This document shows, in pieces, positions 54,133 to 63,711 of a DNA stretch of 64,000 nucleotides (its first letter is position 1; every line of letters begins with the position of its first letter). Position numbers and translations under genes: made by a program. Source of the stretch: an uncultured Desulfosarcina sp. (lineage in GTDB: Bacteria; Desulfobacterota; Desulfobacteria; Desulfobacterales; Desulfosarcinaceae); NCBI RefSeq assembly GCF_963668215.1, contig NZ_OY764190.1:1054001-1118000 (forward strand), written 5' to 3'. The notes under the pieces were generated by a model. That model was given only the letters and a program-made list of their open reading frames with translations. It made no database searches and was not told the DNA's origin.

Positions 54133-55587
54133 ATGTTCATCGAAAAACGGGAGGCCGTCATTCAACCACCCAAAGGACTCGTAGTCGCCGCAACCCACAG
54201 CGGCGCGGGGAAAACCACCCTGACCCTGGGCCTCATGGCCGCCCTGCGCCGCCGGGGGCTGGCCGTCGCGCCGTTCAAAGTGGGCCCCGACTTCATCGAT
54301 CCGGGGCATCACACGGTCGTGGCCGGTCGCGAGAGCCGCAACCTGGACGGCTGGATGCTGGACCGCGCCGCCAACCAGGCCATTTTCCAGCGCCACACCC
54401 AAGGGTGCGATGTCGCCGTTGTCGAGGGCGTCATGGGATTGTTCGACGGCTTCAGCGGCACCGACGAGGCGGGGTCGACCGCGCAGATGGCCAAGTGGCT
54501 GGGCCTGCCGGTGCTTCTGGTGGTCAATGCCGCCAGCATGGCCCGCAGTGCGGCGGCCCTGGTGCAGGGATTCGAAGGATTCGATCCCGGCCTCCGGTTT
54601 GCCGGCCTGGTGTTCAACAATCTCGGCAGCGACACGCATCTGCGCTATCTGAAAGACGCGGTGGATGCCCACGTGAAAATGCCGCTGATGGGCGGCCTGC
54701 TGCGCAACGATCAACTCGAGATGCCGGAGCGGCACCTGGGGTTGACCACGGCGGACGACCATCCGCTGACGGAGAAACAATTGGATCTGCTGGCCGATCA
54801 CATCGAAGCCGGAGTGGATCTGGATCGCCTTCTGGAAACGCTGCCGGAGATTCGGGCAACCTCGGAAAAACCGCAATCTACAGATCGATTATCTGCAGAT
54901 CGGCCGGCGCCAATCCGGGCCCGACTGGGTATTGCCCGGGACCGGGCATTTTGCTTCTACTATGCGGACAACCTCGATCTGCTGGCCGCGGCCGGCCTGG
55001 AACTGGTCCCGTTTTCTCCCTTGGAGGACCGGCATCTTCCCGAGGATCTGGATGGGATCTATTTCGGCGGCGGGTATCCGGAACTGCACGCCGACCGGCT
55101 GGCGCAAAATCAGGGCATGCGTGAAGCCATTTATCGATGCAGCCGCAAGGGCATGCCCATTTACGCCGAGTGCGGCGGTTTCATGTATCTGTGCCGGGAC
55201 CTGCGGGACACGGAAAACCGGGTGCATCCCATGTGCAACTGCTTTGCCTTTCGATCCCGCATGCACCCCAGGCTTCGCACCCTGGGATACCGCGAGGTCT
55301 GCTTCGAGCGCGACAGTATTTTGGGAAAAACGGGCCAGGTGGTGCGCGGCCATGAATTTCACTACTCGGATCTGGACGACGCCGCAGCGGACCGGGAAGC
55401 GATCCCGGCCTATTCGGCCATCTCGCGCCGCAACGATGGACGCAAATCGGAAGGATACCTTGTCAACCGGACCCTGGGAAGCTATATCCACCTGCATTTC
55501 CAAAGTCTGCCGGCGTGCGCCCGATCGTTTGCCGATGCCTGCCGGAAATACCGAAAGTCGAGGAGAGCCGCGGATGAAGCCCAATGA
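54133..55587 (+). CDS. cbiA: Cobyrinate a,c-diamide synthase
   Basis: CbiA amidates the a and c side chains of cobyrinate with glutamine and ATP. The 484-residue protein has an N-terminal P-loop (ATHSGAGKTTLTLGLM) and a DUF-type dethiobiotin-synthetase fold, then a class I glutamine amidotransferase-like domain with IYFGGGYPELHADRL and the nucleophile Cys in YAECGGFMYL. The ATG directly follows the gate-gene stop. Length is normal. Confidence 0.94.
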   Translation: MFIEKREAVIQPPKGLVVAATHSGAGKTTLTLGLMAALRRRGLAVAPFKVGPDFIDPGHHTVVAGRESRNLDGWMLDRAANQAIFQRHTQGCDVAVVEGVMGLFDGFSGTDEAGSTAQMAKWLGLPVLLVVNAASMARSAAALVQGFEGFDPGLRFAGLVFNNLGSDTHLRYLKDAVDAHVKMPLMGGLLRNDQLEMPERHLGLTTADDHPLTEKQLDLLADHIEAGVDLDRLLETLPEIRATSEKPQSTDRLSADRPAPIRARLGIARDRAFCFYYADNLDLLAAAGLELVPFSPLEDRHLPEDLDGIYFGGGYPELHADRLAQNQGMREAIYRCSRKGMPIYAECGGFMYLCRDLRDTENRVHPMCNCFAFRSRMHPRLRTLGYREVCFERDSILGKTGQVVRGHEFHYSDLDDAAADREAIPAYSAISRRNDGRKSEGYLVNRTLGSYIHLHFQSLPACARSFADACRKYRKSRRAADEAQ

Positions 55588-56191
55588 GATCGAACGCAAG
55601 AGTTTTGCCATTATCGACGAAGAGGCCGGCGATCACGGATACCCGGCGGATCAGTGGCCCATCGTGCGCCGTATGATTCATACAACGGCGGATTTCGAGT
55701 ACATTGCAGACACCCGCATTCACCCGCAGGCCGTGGCGGCGGGCATCGATGCCATTCGCAGCGGAAACGCGATTTTCACCGATACCAACATGGCCCGGGT
55801 CGGCATCCGGCAGCACCAGCTCGAACCGTTCGGGGGGCAGGTTCGTTGCCTCATGGCGGACGAACGGATCGCCCGGATAGCCGCCGAGAAAGGGATCACC
55901 CGGGCAAAGGCGGCCGTGGATGCCGTGGCCGACCGGCTGGACAACGGCATCTACGTCGTGGGCAACGCCCCTACGGCGCTGTTGCGGCTGATCGAACTGA
56001 TCCGGCAGAGCCAAACCCGCCCGGCGCTGGTGGTCGGCCTGCCTGTCGGGTTTGTCAATGCAGCGGAATCCAAGGCCGAATTGCTCGATCTGGATACGCC
56101 CTACATCACCAACGTCGGCCGCAAAGGCGGTTCCAACGTGGCCGCCGCCGTGGTCAACGCTCTGATCATCCAGGCCCGTTCAGACGGTTGA
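55574..56191 (+). CDS. cbiC: Precorrin-8X/cobalt-precorrin-8 methylmutase
   Basis: CbiC shifts the C11 methyl group to C12, making cobyrinic acid. The 205-residue protein has RRMIHTTADFEYI with the catalytic His, a GNAIFTDTNMARVG block and VGLPVGFVNAAESKAEL. It overlaps cbiA by 14 bp. GAGAG precedes ATG 55574. Confidence 0.95.
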   Translation: MKPNEIERKSFAIIDEEAGDHGYPADQWPIVRRMIHTTADFEYIADTRIHPQAVAAGIDAIRSGNAIFTDTNMARVGIRQHQLEPFGGQVRCLMADERIARIAAEKGITRAKAAVDAVADRLDNGIYVVGNAPTALLRLIELIRQSQTRPALVVGLPVGFVNAAESKAELLDLDTPYITNVGRKGGSNVAAAVVNALIIQARSDG

Positions 56192-56194
56192 TGC

Positions 56195-57292
56195 ATGGGG
56201 CGCAAGCGGCAAAAGCATCTGCGCAGCGGTTTTACCACCGGCACCGCAGCCGCGGCAGCCACCAAGGCGGCCCTGCTTTTTCTCTTCGACGGCCAGGCGC
56301 CGTCATCGGTCCGGGTGGCGCTGCTCAACGGCGATACGATAGAAGTCGCGGTCCACGGCTGCGAGCGGATCGACGAGAAATCGGCGATTTGCTCGGTCAT
56401 CAAGGATGCCGGTGATGATCCGGACATCACCCACGGGGCTGAAATCGCCGCCCGGGTGAACTGGCGGGCCACCGCCGCCGATTCCTCCGTCGTCATCTCG
56501 GGCGGGAACGGGGTGGGTAAGGTCACCAAACCGGGGTTGGAGGTGCCGCCCGGGCAGCCGGCCATCAATCCGGGCCCGCGAGAGATGATCCGACAGTCCG
56601 CGCTGGAGGCCATGCAGTCGCATCGACGGCCGGGTATCGTGGAGACGGTCATCGAAGTTCCCAAGGGCGAAGAGCTGGCACGCAATACGCTCAACGCCAG
56701 GCTGGGGATCGTTGGCGGCATTTCGATCCTGGGCACCACCGGCATCGTCCGCCCCATGTCCCACGACGCCTATGTGGCCACCATCCGCTCGGCCCTGTCG
56801 GTGGCGCGGGCATCCGGTCTGAACCAGGTGGTATTCACCACTGGGCGCAGGACCGAACGCTTCGCCCAGAATCTCTGGCCCCGGCTTCCGGAGGAGAGTT
56901 TCGTGCAGATCGGCGATTTTTTTGCCCGCTCCATGGCCATGGCCGTCGAGCACGGTTTCGAAACGGTAACCCTTGCGGTAATGTTCGGAAAGGCGGTCAA
57001 AATGGCCCAGAAAATCCCCCACACGCACGCGAGTTCGGCGCGCATGACCTTGAAGGCATTGTCCCGCTGGGCAAAAGAACGCACCGGGGACAGTGATCTT
57101 GCGGCGCGGATTGCAGAAGCCAACACCGCCCGGCATGCATTCGAATATATCAAGGACGACCATCCCGGCGTCATCGAGAAGGTCGGCCGGGAGGTGATCC
57201 GGGCGGCCGACCATTTTGCCGGAGGAAAGATCCGGGTGGGCGCGGTCATCTTCGATTTCGACGGCGGGATTAAATTCAAGGCGGTCCGATGA
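56195..57292 (+). CDS. cbiD: Cobalt-precorrin-5B C1-methyltransferase
   Basis: CbiD methylates C1 in the anaerobic pathway. The 365-residue protein has the family opening LRSGFTTGTAAAAATKAALL and the conserved VISGGNGVGKVTKPGLEVP, then GIVRPMSHDAYV. It is 3 bp after cbiC and overlaps cbiE/T by 4 bp. Confidence 0.95.
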   Translation: MGRKRQKHLRSGFTTGTAAAAATKAALLFLFDGQAPSSVRVALLNGDTIEVAVHGCERIDEKSAICSVIKDAGDDPDITHGAEIAARVNWRATAADSSVVISGGNGVGKVTKPGLEVPPGQPAINPGPREMIRQSALEAMQSHRRPGIVETVIEVPKGEELARNTLNARLGIVGGISILGTTGIVRPMSHDAYVATIRSALSVARASGLNQVVFTTGRRTERFAQNLWPRLPEESFVQIGDFFARSMAMAVEHGFETVTLAVMFGKAVKMAQKIPHTHASSARMTLKALSRWAKERTGDSDLAARIAEANTARHAFEYIKDDHPGVIEKVGREVIRAADHFAGGKIRVGAVIFDFDGGIKFKAVR

Positions 57293-58536
57293 AAAAGGTA
57301 ACGATTGTCGGCATGGGACTCTCGGCACGGGATGTGACCGCGGAGCAATTGGACGTTATCCGATCGGCCGATATTCTCATGGGGGGAAAGCGCCACCTGG
57401 ATCAGTTCGGCGATCTTCCCATGAGAAAATGGACCGTCACCGCCCGAATCGACGAAGCCATGACGTTCATCATCGAGCAGAGAAAATCCGCCCGCATCGT
57501 GGTGCTGGCGTCGGGCGATCCCCTGTTTTATGGAATCGGTGCCCGCATTGCCCGGGAGCTGGGTCCCGACCAGGTGGTCATCCTCCCCAATATCACCTCC
57601 ATTGCCGCCGCCTTTGCCCGCATCGGCCGACCCTGGAGCGATGCGGCGGTGGTCAGTCTCCACGGCAGGAACCACAAGTACCGCCTGCTGGAAGAAGTAA
57701 AACGCAATAGGACAGTGGCGGTCCTCACGGACACCCGGCATTCGCCCCGATGGCTGGCGCAATGGCTCATGGGCAAGGGCGTGAAGCATACATCCATGAC
57801 CGTTTTCGAGAAAATGGGGTCACCTGAGGAGGCCCTTTATCGCTGCACCCTGCAGCAGACCGCGCAAATGGACTTCGCCCAGCCCAACGTGGTAATTCTC
57901 GAATTCGAACCGGGCAGCATTTCGAGCGACGACCTGACCATAGGGATGGCCGATGACGCCTATGGACACGAAAACGGCCTGATCACCAAAATGGAAGTGC
58001 GGGCCGTGGCCCTGGCCAAACTCCGGTTGAAGCCCGGCCTGACCCTCTGGGACCTGGGCGCCGGAAGCGGGTCCGTGGGCATCGAGGCCTCGGTGCTGAT
58101 CGGCCCGGGCCGGATCATCGCCGTCGAAAAGCGGGCCGCGCGGCTGGCACAGATCCGCAAGAATGCCGGACGCTACGGCGTTTATAATCTCGATGCGGTT
58201 CAATGCACCCTGCCCGAAGGACTTGCGGAATTGCCAGCACCGGATCGGATCTTCATCGGAGGCGGCGGCCGTGAACTGGCAGCCATCATTGCGGCCAGTG
58301 CCCGCTTTCTCTGGCCCGAGGGGGTGATGGTGGTCAACACCGTGCTGGCGGACAACCTGTGCCGGGCGCTGGATGCCCTTGAAGCTGCCGGCATGTCCAC
58401 AGAAGTGGTACAACTCCAGGTCAGCCGGAGCAAGGCCATGCCGTGGAGCCGGCGGTTCGAAGCCCAGAACCCGGTCTGGATTATTTCCGGCACACGGCCG
58501 TCATCCAAAAAAGAAAGCGAAGAATCGGAACCATGA
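57289..58536 (+). CDS. cbiET: Bifunctional precorrin-6Y methylase and decarboxylase (CbiE-CbiT fusion)
   Basis: Residues about 1-200 are the CbiE tetrapyrrole methylase (VTIVGMGLSARDVTAEQLD, VLASGDPLFYGIG); about 225-405 are CbiT with DLGAGSGSVGIEA and FIGGGGRELAAII. Together they methylate C5 and C15 and decarboxylate the C12 acetate. The fusion is the same as aerobic CobL. Confidence 0.95.
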   Translation: MKKVTIVGMGLSARDVTAEQLDVIRSADILMGGKRHLDQFGDLPMRKWTVTARIDEAMTFIIEQRKSARIVVLASGDPLFYGIGARIARELGPDQVVILPNITSIAAAFARIGRPWSDAAVVSLHGRNHKYRLLEEVKRNRTVAVLTDTRHSPRWLAQWLMGKGVKHTSMTVFEKMGSPEEALYRCTLQQTAQMDFAQPNVVILEFEPGSISSDDLTIGMADDAYGHENGLITKMEVRAVALAKLRLKPGLTLWDLGAGSGSVGIEASVLIGPGRIIAVEKRAARLAQIRKNAGRYGVYNLDAVQCTLPEGLAELPAPDRIFIGGGGRELAAIIAASARFLWPEGVMVVNTVLADNLCRALDALEAAGMSTEVVQLQVSRSKAMPWSRRFEAQNPVWIISGTRPSSKKESEESEP

Positions 58537-59309
58537 GCACCACCCGACACCCCATTATTTTCTGCGGCGCCGGCCCCGGCGACCCCGATCTGATTACCGT
58601 CAAAGGCATGCGGGCGCTGGAATCGGCAGACCTGGTTCTCTATGCCGGCTCGCTCGTTCCGGAAGCGGTTCTCACCTGGGCGCCCGAAACAGCGCGGCGG
58701 ATCAGCAGCGCCGGCATGAACCTCGATCAAATCGTTTCCGCAATGGCCGACGCCTTTCTCGATGGCCAGCAGGTGGTCCGGCTGCACACGGGCGATCCTA
58801 GCCTATACGGGGCCATTCGGGAGCAGATGGTTATGCTGGAAGAGAAAAAGATTCCCTATTGGGTCATTCCCGGTGTAACCGCCGCCTTTGCCGCGGCGGC
58901 AGCCCTGGGGATCGAATACACGGTTCCCGAAAAAACCCAGACGCTGATTTTAACCCGTATGGCCGGGCGCACACCGGTTCCCGAGTCCGAGAATCTGGCC
59001 TCCCTGGCCCGGCACGGCGCTTCGCTGGTGATCTACCTGAGCACGGGTCTGATCGAATCGGTCTCCCGCATTCTATCCGACGCCTATGGTCCCAAGGCGC
59101 CCTGCGCTTTGGCCTACCGCGTCAGCCATCCCGAGGAGAAGATCGTCCGAACGCGGGTGGAAAAGCTGACCACAGAAGCCCGGGACGCTGGCATCGACCG
59201 ACTGGCCGTGATTATGGTGGGCCCGGCCCTGGCCCAACCCTCGGCGGAAGAGACGCTGCGATCCAAACTCTACGATGAGACGTTTGCCCATGGCTACCGA
59301 CCCCATTGA
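58533..59309 (+). CDS. cbiF: Precorrin-4/cobalt-precorrin-4 C11-methyltransferase
   Basis: A 258-residue tetrapyrrole methylase (FCGAGPGDPDLITVKGMRAL, LHTGDPSLYGAIREQM, VIPGVTAAFAAAAALGIEYT, LIYLST-like IYLSTG). ATG 58533 overlaps the cbiET stop by 4 bp. It ends 20 bp inside cbiG. Confidence 0.94.
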   Translation: MSTTRHPIIFCGAGPGDPDLITVKGMRALESADLVLYAGSLVPEAVLTWAPETARRISSAGMNLDQIVSAMADAFLDGQQVVRLHTGDPSLYGAIREQMVMLEEKKIPYWVIPGVTAAFAAAAALGIEYTVPEKTQTLILTRMAGRTPVPESENLASLARHGASLVIYLSTGLIESVSRILSDAYGPKAPCALAYRVSHPEEKIVRTRVEKLTTEARDAGIDRLAVIMVGPALAQPSAEETLRSKLYDETFAHGYRPH

Positions 59310-60411
59310 GAAAATTGCGGTGTGGACGGTGACCGCCCAGGGGTTGATGCTTGCCCGCAGAATCCAGCAGCACCGGACGGTCGAAGTGTTTGCTTCCCGG
59401 AGGCTGGCCGACGAATCGACTGCCGGGGACGCTTCGTCCTTTGAGCGACTGTCGGATGCGCTGGCCGAGCAGTTCAACCGCTTTACGGGGCACATCTTCA
59501 TCATGGCCTCGGGAATTGTCGTTCGCTGCATCGCGCCGTTGCTTCGGCATAAGACGATCGATCCGGCCGCGGTGGTCATGGACGACCGCGGGCGGTTTGT
59601 CGTCAGCCTGGTTTCCGGGCACCTGGGCGGCGCCAACCAACTGGCCCGGCAGGTGGCCGAACTTCTCGGGGCCACACCGGTGATCACCACGGCCACCGAT
59701 GTCAACGAAAAGCCGGCCATCGACATCCTGGCGAAAGAACAGGGCCTTGCCATCGAGAATCCGGAGGCCATCAAAACCGTGAACATTGCCATCCTCGAAA
59801 GTGCGCCCATCGCTGTTTACGATCCGGCCGACTGGCTGCATCACCGGCTGCCCGAGGCTGATTATTTATCCCAAGACCAACTGGACGAACGACTGCCCCC
59901 GTCGGTTTCGGCCGGCGTCTGGATTGACGACACCATCGGGGATATCCCGCCCGGTTTTCTGGTCCTGCGACCGCCCTCTCTCGTGGCCGGCATCGGATGC
60001 AACCGCCATACACCGGCCCAAGAAATCAGCGAACTACTTCTCACCGTCATGGATCGCTTTGGTCTGGCTGTGAAAAGTCTGACCACCATCGCTTCCATCG
60101 ATCTCAAATCCGACGAAATCGGGTTATGCGAAATCGCGGAGAGGATGAATCTCCCGCTACAATTTTTCTCCAAAGACGAACTGGCCCGGGTCGAAAGCGT
60201 TCCCACGCCCTCGTCCCTAGTGGCCAAACACATAGGAGTATCCAGCGTATGCGAAGCAGCAGCCATTCTGGCCAGCCGGAACGGTCAACTGATCGTTCCC
60301 AAACACAACACCCGCAACGTGACCGTGGCCATTGCCCGAATGGCCTGTACGTCGTCGGCATCGGCCCCGGAGACGCAGCCTATCTCTCCCAGCGCGCCCG
60401 AGAAGTCCTGA
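59290..60411 (+). CDS. cbiG: Cobalt-precorrin-5A hydrolase CbiG
   Basis: CbiG opens the delta-lactone of cobalt-precorrin-5A. The 373-residue protein has the N- and middle-domain motifs FIMASGIVVRCIAPLL and GGANQLARQVAELLGATPVI, and the C-terminal VAGIGCNRHTPAQEI then QLIVPKHNTRNVTVAIARM. After that point the C-terminus (SSASAPETQPISPSAPEKS) is low complexity and lies opposite the CbiH frame. Confidence 0.9.
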   Translation: MATDPIEKIAVWTVTAQGLMLARRIQQHRTVEVFASRRLADESTAGDASSFERLSDALAEQFNRFTGHIFIMASGIVVRCIAPLLRHKTIDPAAVVMDDRGRFVVSLVSGHLGGANQLARQVAELLGATPVITTATDVNEKPAIDILAKEQGLAIENPEAIKTVNIAILESAPIAVYDPADWLHHRLPEADYLSQDQLDERLPPSVSAGVWIDDTIGDIPPGFLVLRPPSLVAGIGCNRHTPAQEISELLLTVMDRFGLAVKSLTTIASIDLKSDEIGLCEIAERMNLPLQFFSKDELARVESVPTPSSLVAKHIGVSSVCEAAAILASRNGQLIVPKHNTRNVTVAIARMACTSSASAPETQPISPSAPEKS

Positions 60412-61130
60412 CGGAAGCCGACGTCATCGCCGGCTACGGCACTTATATCGACTTGATTCGCCCGCTGGTAGCAAACAAAGAGATCATCAGCACCGGGATG
60501 ACCAGGGAAGTGGAGCGGGTGGCGGCGGCCATCGATGCGGCCTGCCTCGGAAAGTCCGTTGCCCTGGTATCCAGCGGCGACCCCGGAATTTATGCCATGG
60601 CGGGACTGGCCCTGGAGATGTGCGAGGCCCGCCGGGTGGCGGCGGTGCCGTCCTGGGCGGCAGCGGACGGGGATAGCGGCGAAACGGGCAGCCTGCGTGT
60701 GGAGGTGGTCCCGGGTATTCCGGCCCTGTGTGCCGGAGCCGCGCTGCTGGGGGCGCCGCTGATGCACGATTTTTGCGCCATTAGCCTCAGCGATCTGCTC
60801 ACCCCGTGGGAGGTGATCGAAAAACGCCTCGATGCTGCGGCACGCGCCGATTTCGTGATGGTGCTCTACAACCCCAAGAGCAAAAAACGGTACTGGCAGT
60901 TGGAAAAGGCCCAGCAGATCGCGATGAACCACAAGCCCGCCCAAACCCCCGTCGGCGTGGTGACCGGCGCCATGCGCTCGGATCAGCGCATCGAGGTGAC
61001 GACCCTGAAAGAAATGCACACGGCGACGGTGAACATGCAGAGCACCGTGTTCATCGGCAACCGCTCGACCAAACGCTATGGGGATTTTTTATTGACCCTG
61101 CGGGGGTATGGGGAAAAGTATCGGCTTTAG
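60249..61130 (+). CDS. cbiH: Precorrin-3B/cobalt-factor III C17-methyltransferase CbiH
   Basis: CbiH contracts the ring by C17 methylation. The 293-residue frame has GLYVVGIGPGDAAYLSQRAR, ALVSSGDPGIYAMAGLALEM, EVVPGIPALCAGAALLGAPL and VLYNPKSKKRYWQLEKAQQI. The start is uncertain. ATG 60249 has TAGGAG 10 bases upstream and adds 32 non-conserved residues, giving a 163-bp overlap with cbiG. The conserved part begins near a CTG at 60345 with no ATG, GTG or TTG nearby. An original CbiG-CbiH fusion split by a frameshift is the alternative. Its 3' end overlaps the convergent cytochrome gene by 80 bp. Confidence 0.88.
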   Translation: MRSSSHSGQPERSTDRSQTQHPQRDRGHCPNGLYVVGIGPGDAAYLSQRAREVLTEADVIAGYGTYIDLIRPLVANKEIISTGMTREVERVAAAIDAACLGKSVALVSSGDPGIYAMAGLALEMCEARRVAAVPSWAAADGDSGETGSLRVEVVPGIPALCAGAALLGAPLMHDFCAISLSDLLTPWEVIEKRLDAAARADFVMVLYNPKSKKRYWQLEKAQQIAMNHKPAQTPVGVVTGAMRSDQRIEVTTLKEMHTATVNMQSTVFIGNRSTKRYGDFLLTLRGYGEKYRL

Positions 61131-63297
61131 CTCCCATGCGTCCCGGGAAAAAGTCGAACGGTTCGGCTTTCCCCGCTTCATTACGCTTTTCCACCAGATC
61201 CATAAAATGGACATAACGGTGCTTGAGTTCGTAAAAGCCGTGCCACCAGGCGTAATCCGGCGCCATCATGGCCGTTCCCATGCGGGCACGGCGGCCTTCA
61301 TGGTGCCAGAGTTCGTAGAACTGCCATTCGATTTCCTCATCGAAATAACTGTCTTTCGACAGCAAACCGGCCTCGTATAAACCATCCAGCTTTTCCCTGG
61401 CAGGATCGTAATAGATACTGTTGTAGGCTTCCACCACCGCATCCAGATTACGGTAATGGTCATCGGTCCAGGTCGTCGAGTGGCACTGCAGGCAGACCGC
61501 CCGCATCTTGGCCCTTTCCACCTGCCAGTCGGAAGTGGCGGGAAACGGTTTGAATTCGTTCGGGCGCACGGTGCGCGGCGCCTGGGTCTCCCAGGACAGC
61601 CGTTCGGTCGTGTCGTGGGTGGCGGGAACGCCGGCGGCGGCAGACATGTGACAGGCGGCGCAGGTCGGTACGCGGTAGTCTCTTCCCGCCTTCCATTGAC
61701 GGTCGTCAGGATACCACTGCCAGTTATTGCCCTCGGCATGATAAATGGTGCCGTGTTTGGACTCGTTGTAAATCTCGATCTGGGGGTGATCCGGTCCCAG
61801 GTGGCACTGGTCGCAGGCTTCCGGCTTGCGAGCCTCGACCAGCGAAAACCGGTGGCGGGTGTGGCAGCTGCTGCAACTGCCCAGGCTTCCGTCCGGATTA
61901 ATCCTTCCCACACCGACATTGGGCCAGGTGCCGGCCGCCGGTCGTCCGTCTTCGACCTCGATGATCGTTCCGTGACAGGCATAGCAGCCGGTCGTCCGTT
62001 CGATGCTGTTGTTCATGCCGTCGTTAAGCCAGTGGTCGATCTTCCACATGATCTCGTGGGTGTTGGCGTGTTTGCTGCGGGCGTATTCTTCGACCTGTTG
62101 TGGATGGCAGCCGGCGCAGTGGGTCGGCGACACCACCGTGGCAACCGGTATCGCGGTATGTTCCAGATGGGATTTCAATGTCTCGGTCGTGTTGCGGGCA
62201 CGGTGACATTTCGAGCAGTCAACGCCCACCTTGGCGTGCACGCTGCCGCTCCAGTCAGCGTGAATGCCCGGTGTCTTGGCGCGATGGCAGTCCACGCAGG
62301 TTTTTCCTGCGATGGCCTCGCTGCGCATTTCCGGAAGCAGCCGCAGGGGGAAGTCCCATCGCCAGACACTGATGCAGACCAAAATGAGAAAAATGAGCAC
62401 CAGGTTGGTGTAGGCCATCACCACAAACACTTTCTGCACGGCAGGCGGTTTCTTTGGGGCCCCGGTTCCGCCAGCCGCCGGACCGATGCACGTGATCCGT
62501 TCGAACACTTCGGTACCGTGGGGTGCGCCGGACAGCGCTTCGGTGAGGTCTAAGCCTGCGGCGTGCTTGCCGAAATGCCGACCGCCTTTCCATTTGGGAT
62601 TGCCGGTGACATCGTAAATGTTGTCTTCATGAATAAAATACGCCGGTTTGCCATTCGCTCCATCGAATTGACCGATCGTGTCGGCGCCAATTGCATCCGG
62701 TTGTGTGGCGGGCGGCCGTTGTGATTCGGCTTTCATTTTTCGGTGGACGACGGTCACTGCCGTCAAACCGATGAGCACCATCAACGCAAAAAGAAGGATC
62801 TTGATAAACAGCATCAATCCGAAGGTGTTGTTGAAAAACTGCTCCCATCGGTCGATTCGGACCCAGGTGAGGTAAATGCCCGTCATGGTGAGGACCGCCA
62901 TGCAGGACAGCCCGAGAAGGCGTTCGGCTTTGGGTATCCCTCCGGTAAGCTGGCTGGGTTTGACAAAGAGGTGAATGTAGAAGATGGCGCCGAAAAAGAC
63001 GATGCCCGCCAGCAGGTGAAGGTAACCGATTGCGAAACGCAGGGTTTTGTGCAGCGGAGTCTGAAGGGATTGGGCCTTTTCGAGAACCCGTTCCGAGACG
63101 GGATAGCGGTACCCATTGCGAATATAGGCAAACCCGACGGTTTTGAGCTGGCCGCCGTTGCTTTCCAAATGGCAGAAGATGCATCCCTTGCCGGTCTGAC
63201 GCGCATACGTTTCGGTTGCATTGACTTCGTGAACCAGCAGGAACGGAAATAACAATGTCAGAAAAATGATTCCGACGGTCCTGGATTGTTGCGTCAT
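61051..63297 (-). CDS. Nine-heme membrane cytochrome: c-heme, CopD-like, cytochrome-b5-like and octaheme (HAO-like) domains
   Basis: The 748-residue protein has a signal peptide (about 1-27) and one CxxCH near residue 39 (GCIFCH). A membrane domain with three helices (about 85-200, CopD-like) and a cytochrome-b5-like segment (NIYDVTGNPKWKGGRHFGKH) follow. After another helix (about 290-318) a periplasmic tail carries eight CxxCH motifs (CVDCH, CSKCH, CAGCH, CYACH, CSSCH, CDQCH, CAACH, CLQCH), as in octaheme cytochromes related to hydroxylamine oxidoreductase. ATG 63297 has GAGGAG upstream; the frame's upstream ATG at 63468 lacks one. It would pass electrons between the quinone pool or b-type center and a periplasmic acceptor, perhaps nitrite, hydroxylamine or a sulfur oxyanion. 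Confidence 0.88.
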   Translation of the reverse strand: MTQQSRTVGIIFLTLLFPFLLVHEVNATETYARQTGKGCIFCHLESNGGQLKTVGFAYIRNGYRYPVSERVLEKAQSLQTPLHKTLRFAIGYLHLLAGIVFFGAIFYIHLFVKPSQLTGGIPKAERLLGLSCMAVLTMTGIYLTWVRIDRWEQFFNNTFGLMLFIKILLFALMVLIGLTAVTVVHRKMKAESQRPPATQPDAIGADTIGQFDGANGKPAYFIHEDNIYDVTGNPKWKGGRHFGKHAAGLDLTEALSGAPHGTEVFERITCIGPAAGGTGAPKKPPAVQKVFVVMAYTNLVLIFLILVCISVWRWDFPLRLLPEMRSEAIAGKTCVDCHRAKTPGIHADWSGSVHAKVGVDCSKCHRARNTTETLKSHLEHTAIPVATVVSPTHCAGCHPQQVEEYARSKHANTHEIMWKIDHWLNDGMNNSIERTTGCYACHGTIIEVEDGRPAAGTWPNVGVGRINPDGSLGSCSSCHTRHRFSLVEARKPEACDQCHLGPDHPQIEIYNESKHGTIYHAEGNNWQWYPDDRQWKAGRDYRVPTCAACHMSAAAGVPATHDTTERLSWETQAPRTVRPNEFKPFPATSDWQVERAKMRAVCLQCHSTTWTDDHYRNLDAVVEAYNSIYYDPAREKLDGLYEAGLLSKDSYFDEEIEWQFYELWHHEGRRARMGTAMMAPDYAWWHGFYELKHRYVHFMDLVEKRNEAGKAEPFDFFPGRMGAKADTFPHTPAGSIKNPHSVWSSGCR

Positions 63298-63500
63298 ATC
63301 TCCTCTCTTACAGACGGACGGATACGATGCGAAACTTCGATGAGGTCCGAATTTCGGATTCGATTTTATCTTGCAGGTGCAGCCTTTAACATTTTTTACA
63401 GACGGATTATTTTGAATTTTCAATAAGCCTATCAGTGTTAACCGTAAACCGAAAGCTTTAAAATTCAACCGGCAACGTAGTAACTGAGCAGAACTGCCAA

Positions 63501-63710
63501 CTATCGGTCTGAGAGATAAGGATAAAGCTTTTTAACGCATTCCGGGCAGATACCATGGCTGAAAGTCGCTTCGGTTCGTTTTTGTACATAGGCTTCCAAC
63601 TGGGGCCAAACCCCTTTTTCATCTCTGATGCTTTTGCATGAGGCACAGATGGGAATAAACCCGCTGAGCACTTTTTGACATATCCTTTCAAGATGATAGC
63701 GAATCGTCAT
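63501..63710 (-). CDS. Small Cys-rich protein (ICASCK...CPEC motif)
   Basis: A 69-residue protein with two Cys pairs, FIPICASCKSIRDEKG and GICPECVKKLYP. The same segment is found as the tail of many Desulfobacterota/Geobacter-type PAS histidine kinases and regulators; here it is a free-standing peptide. The ATG follows the pntB stop (TGA) by one base, with GGGAGG over the stop, so the two are coupled. It likely binds metal or is redox-active; function unknown. Confidence 0.8.
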   Translation of the reverse strand: MTIRYHLERICQKVLSGFIPICASCKSIRDEKGVWPQLEAYVQKRTEATFSHGICPECVKKLYPYLSDR

Positions 63711-63711
63711 G

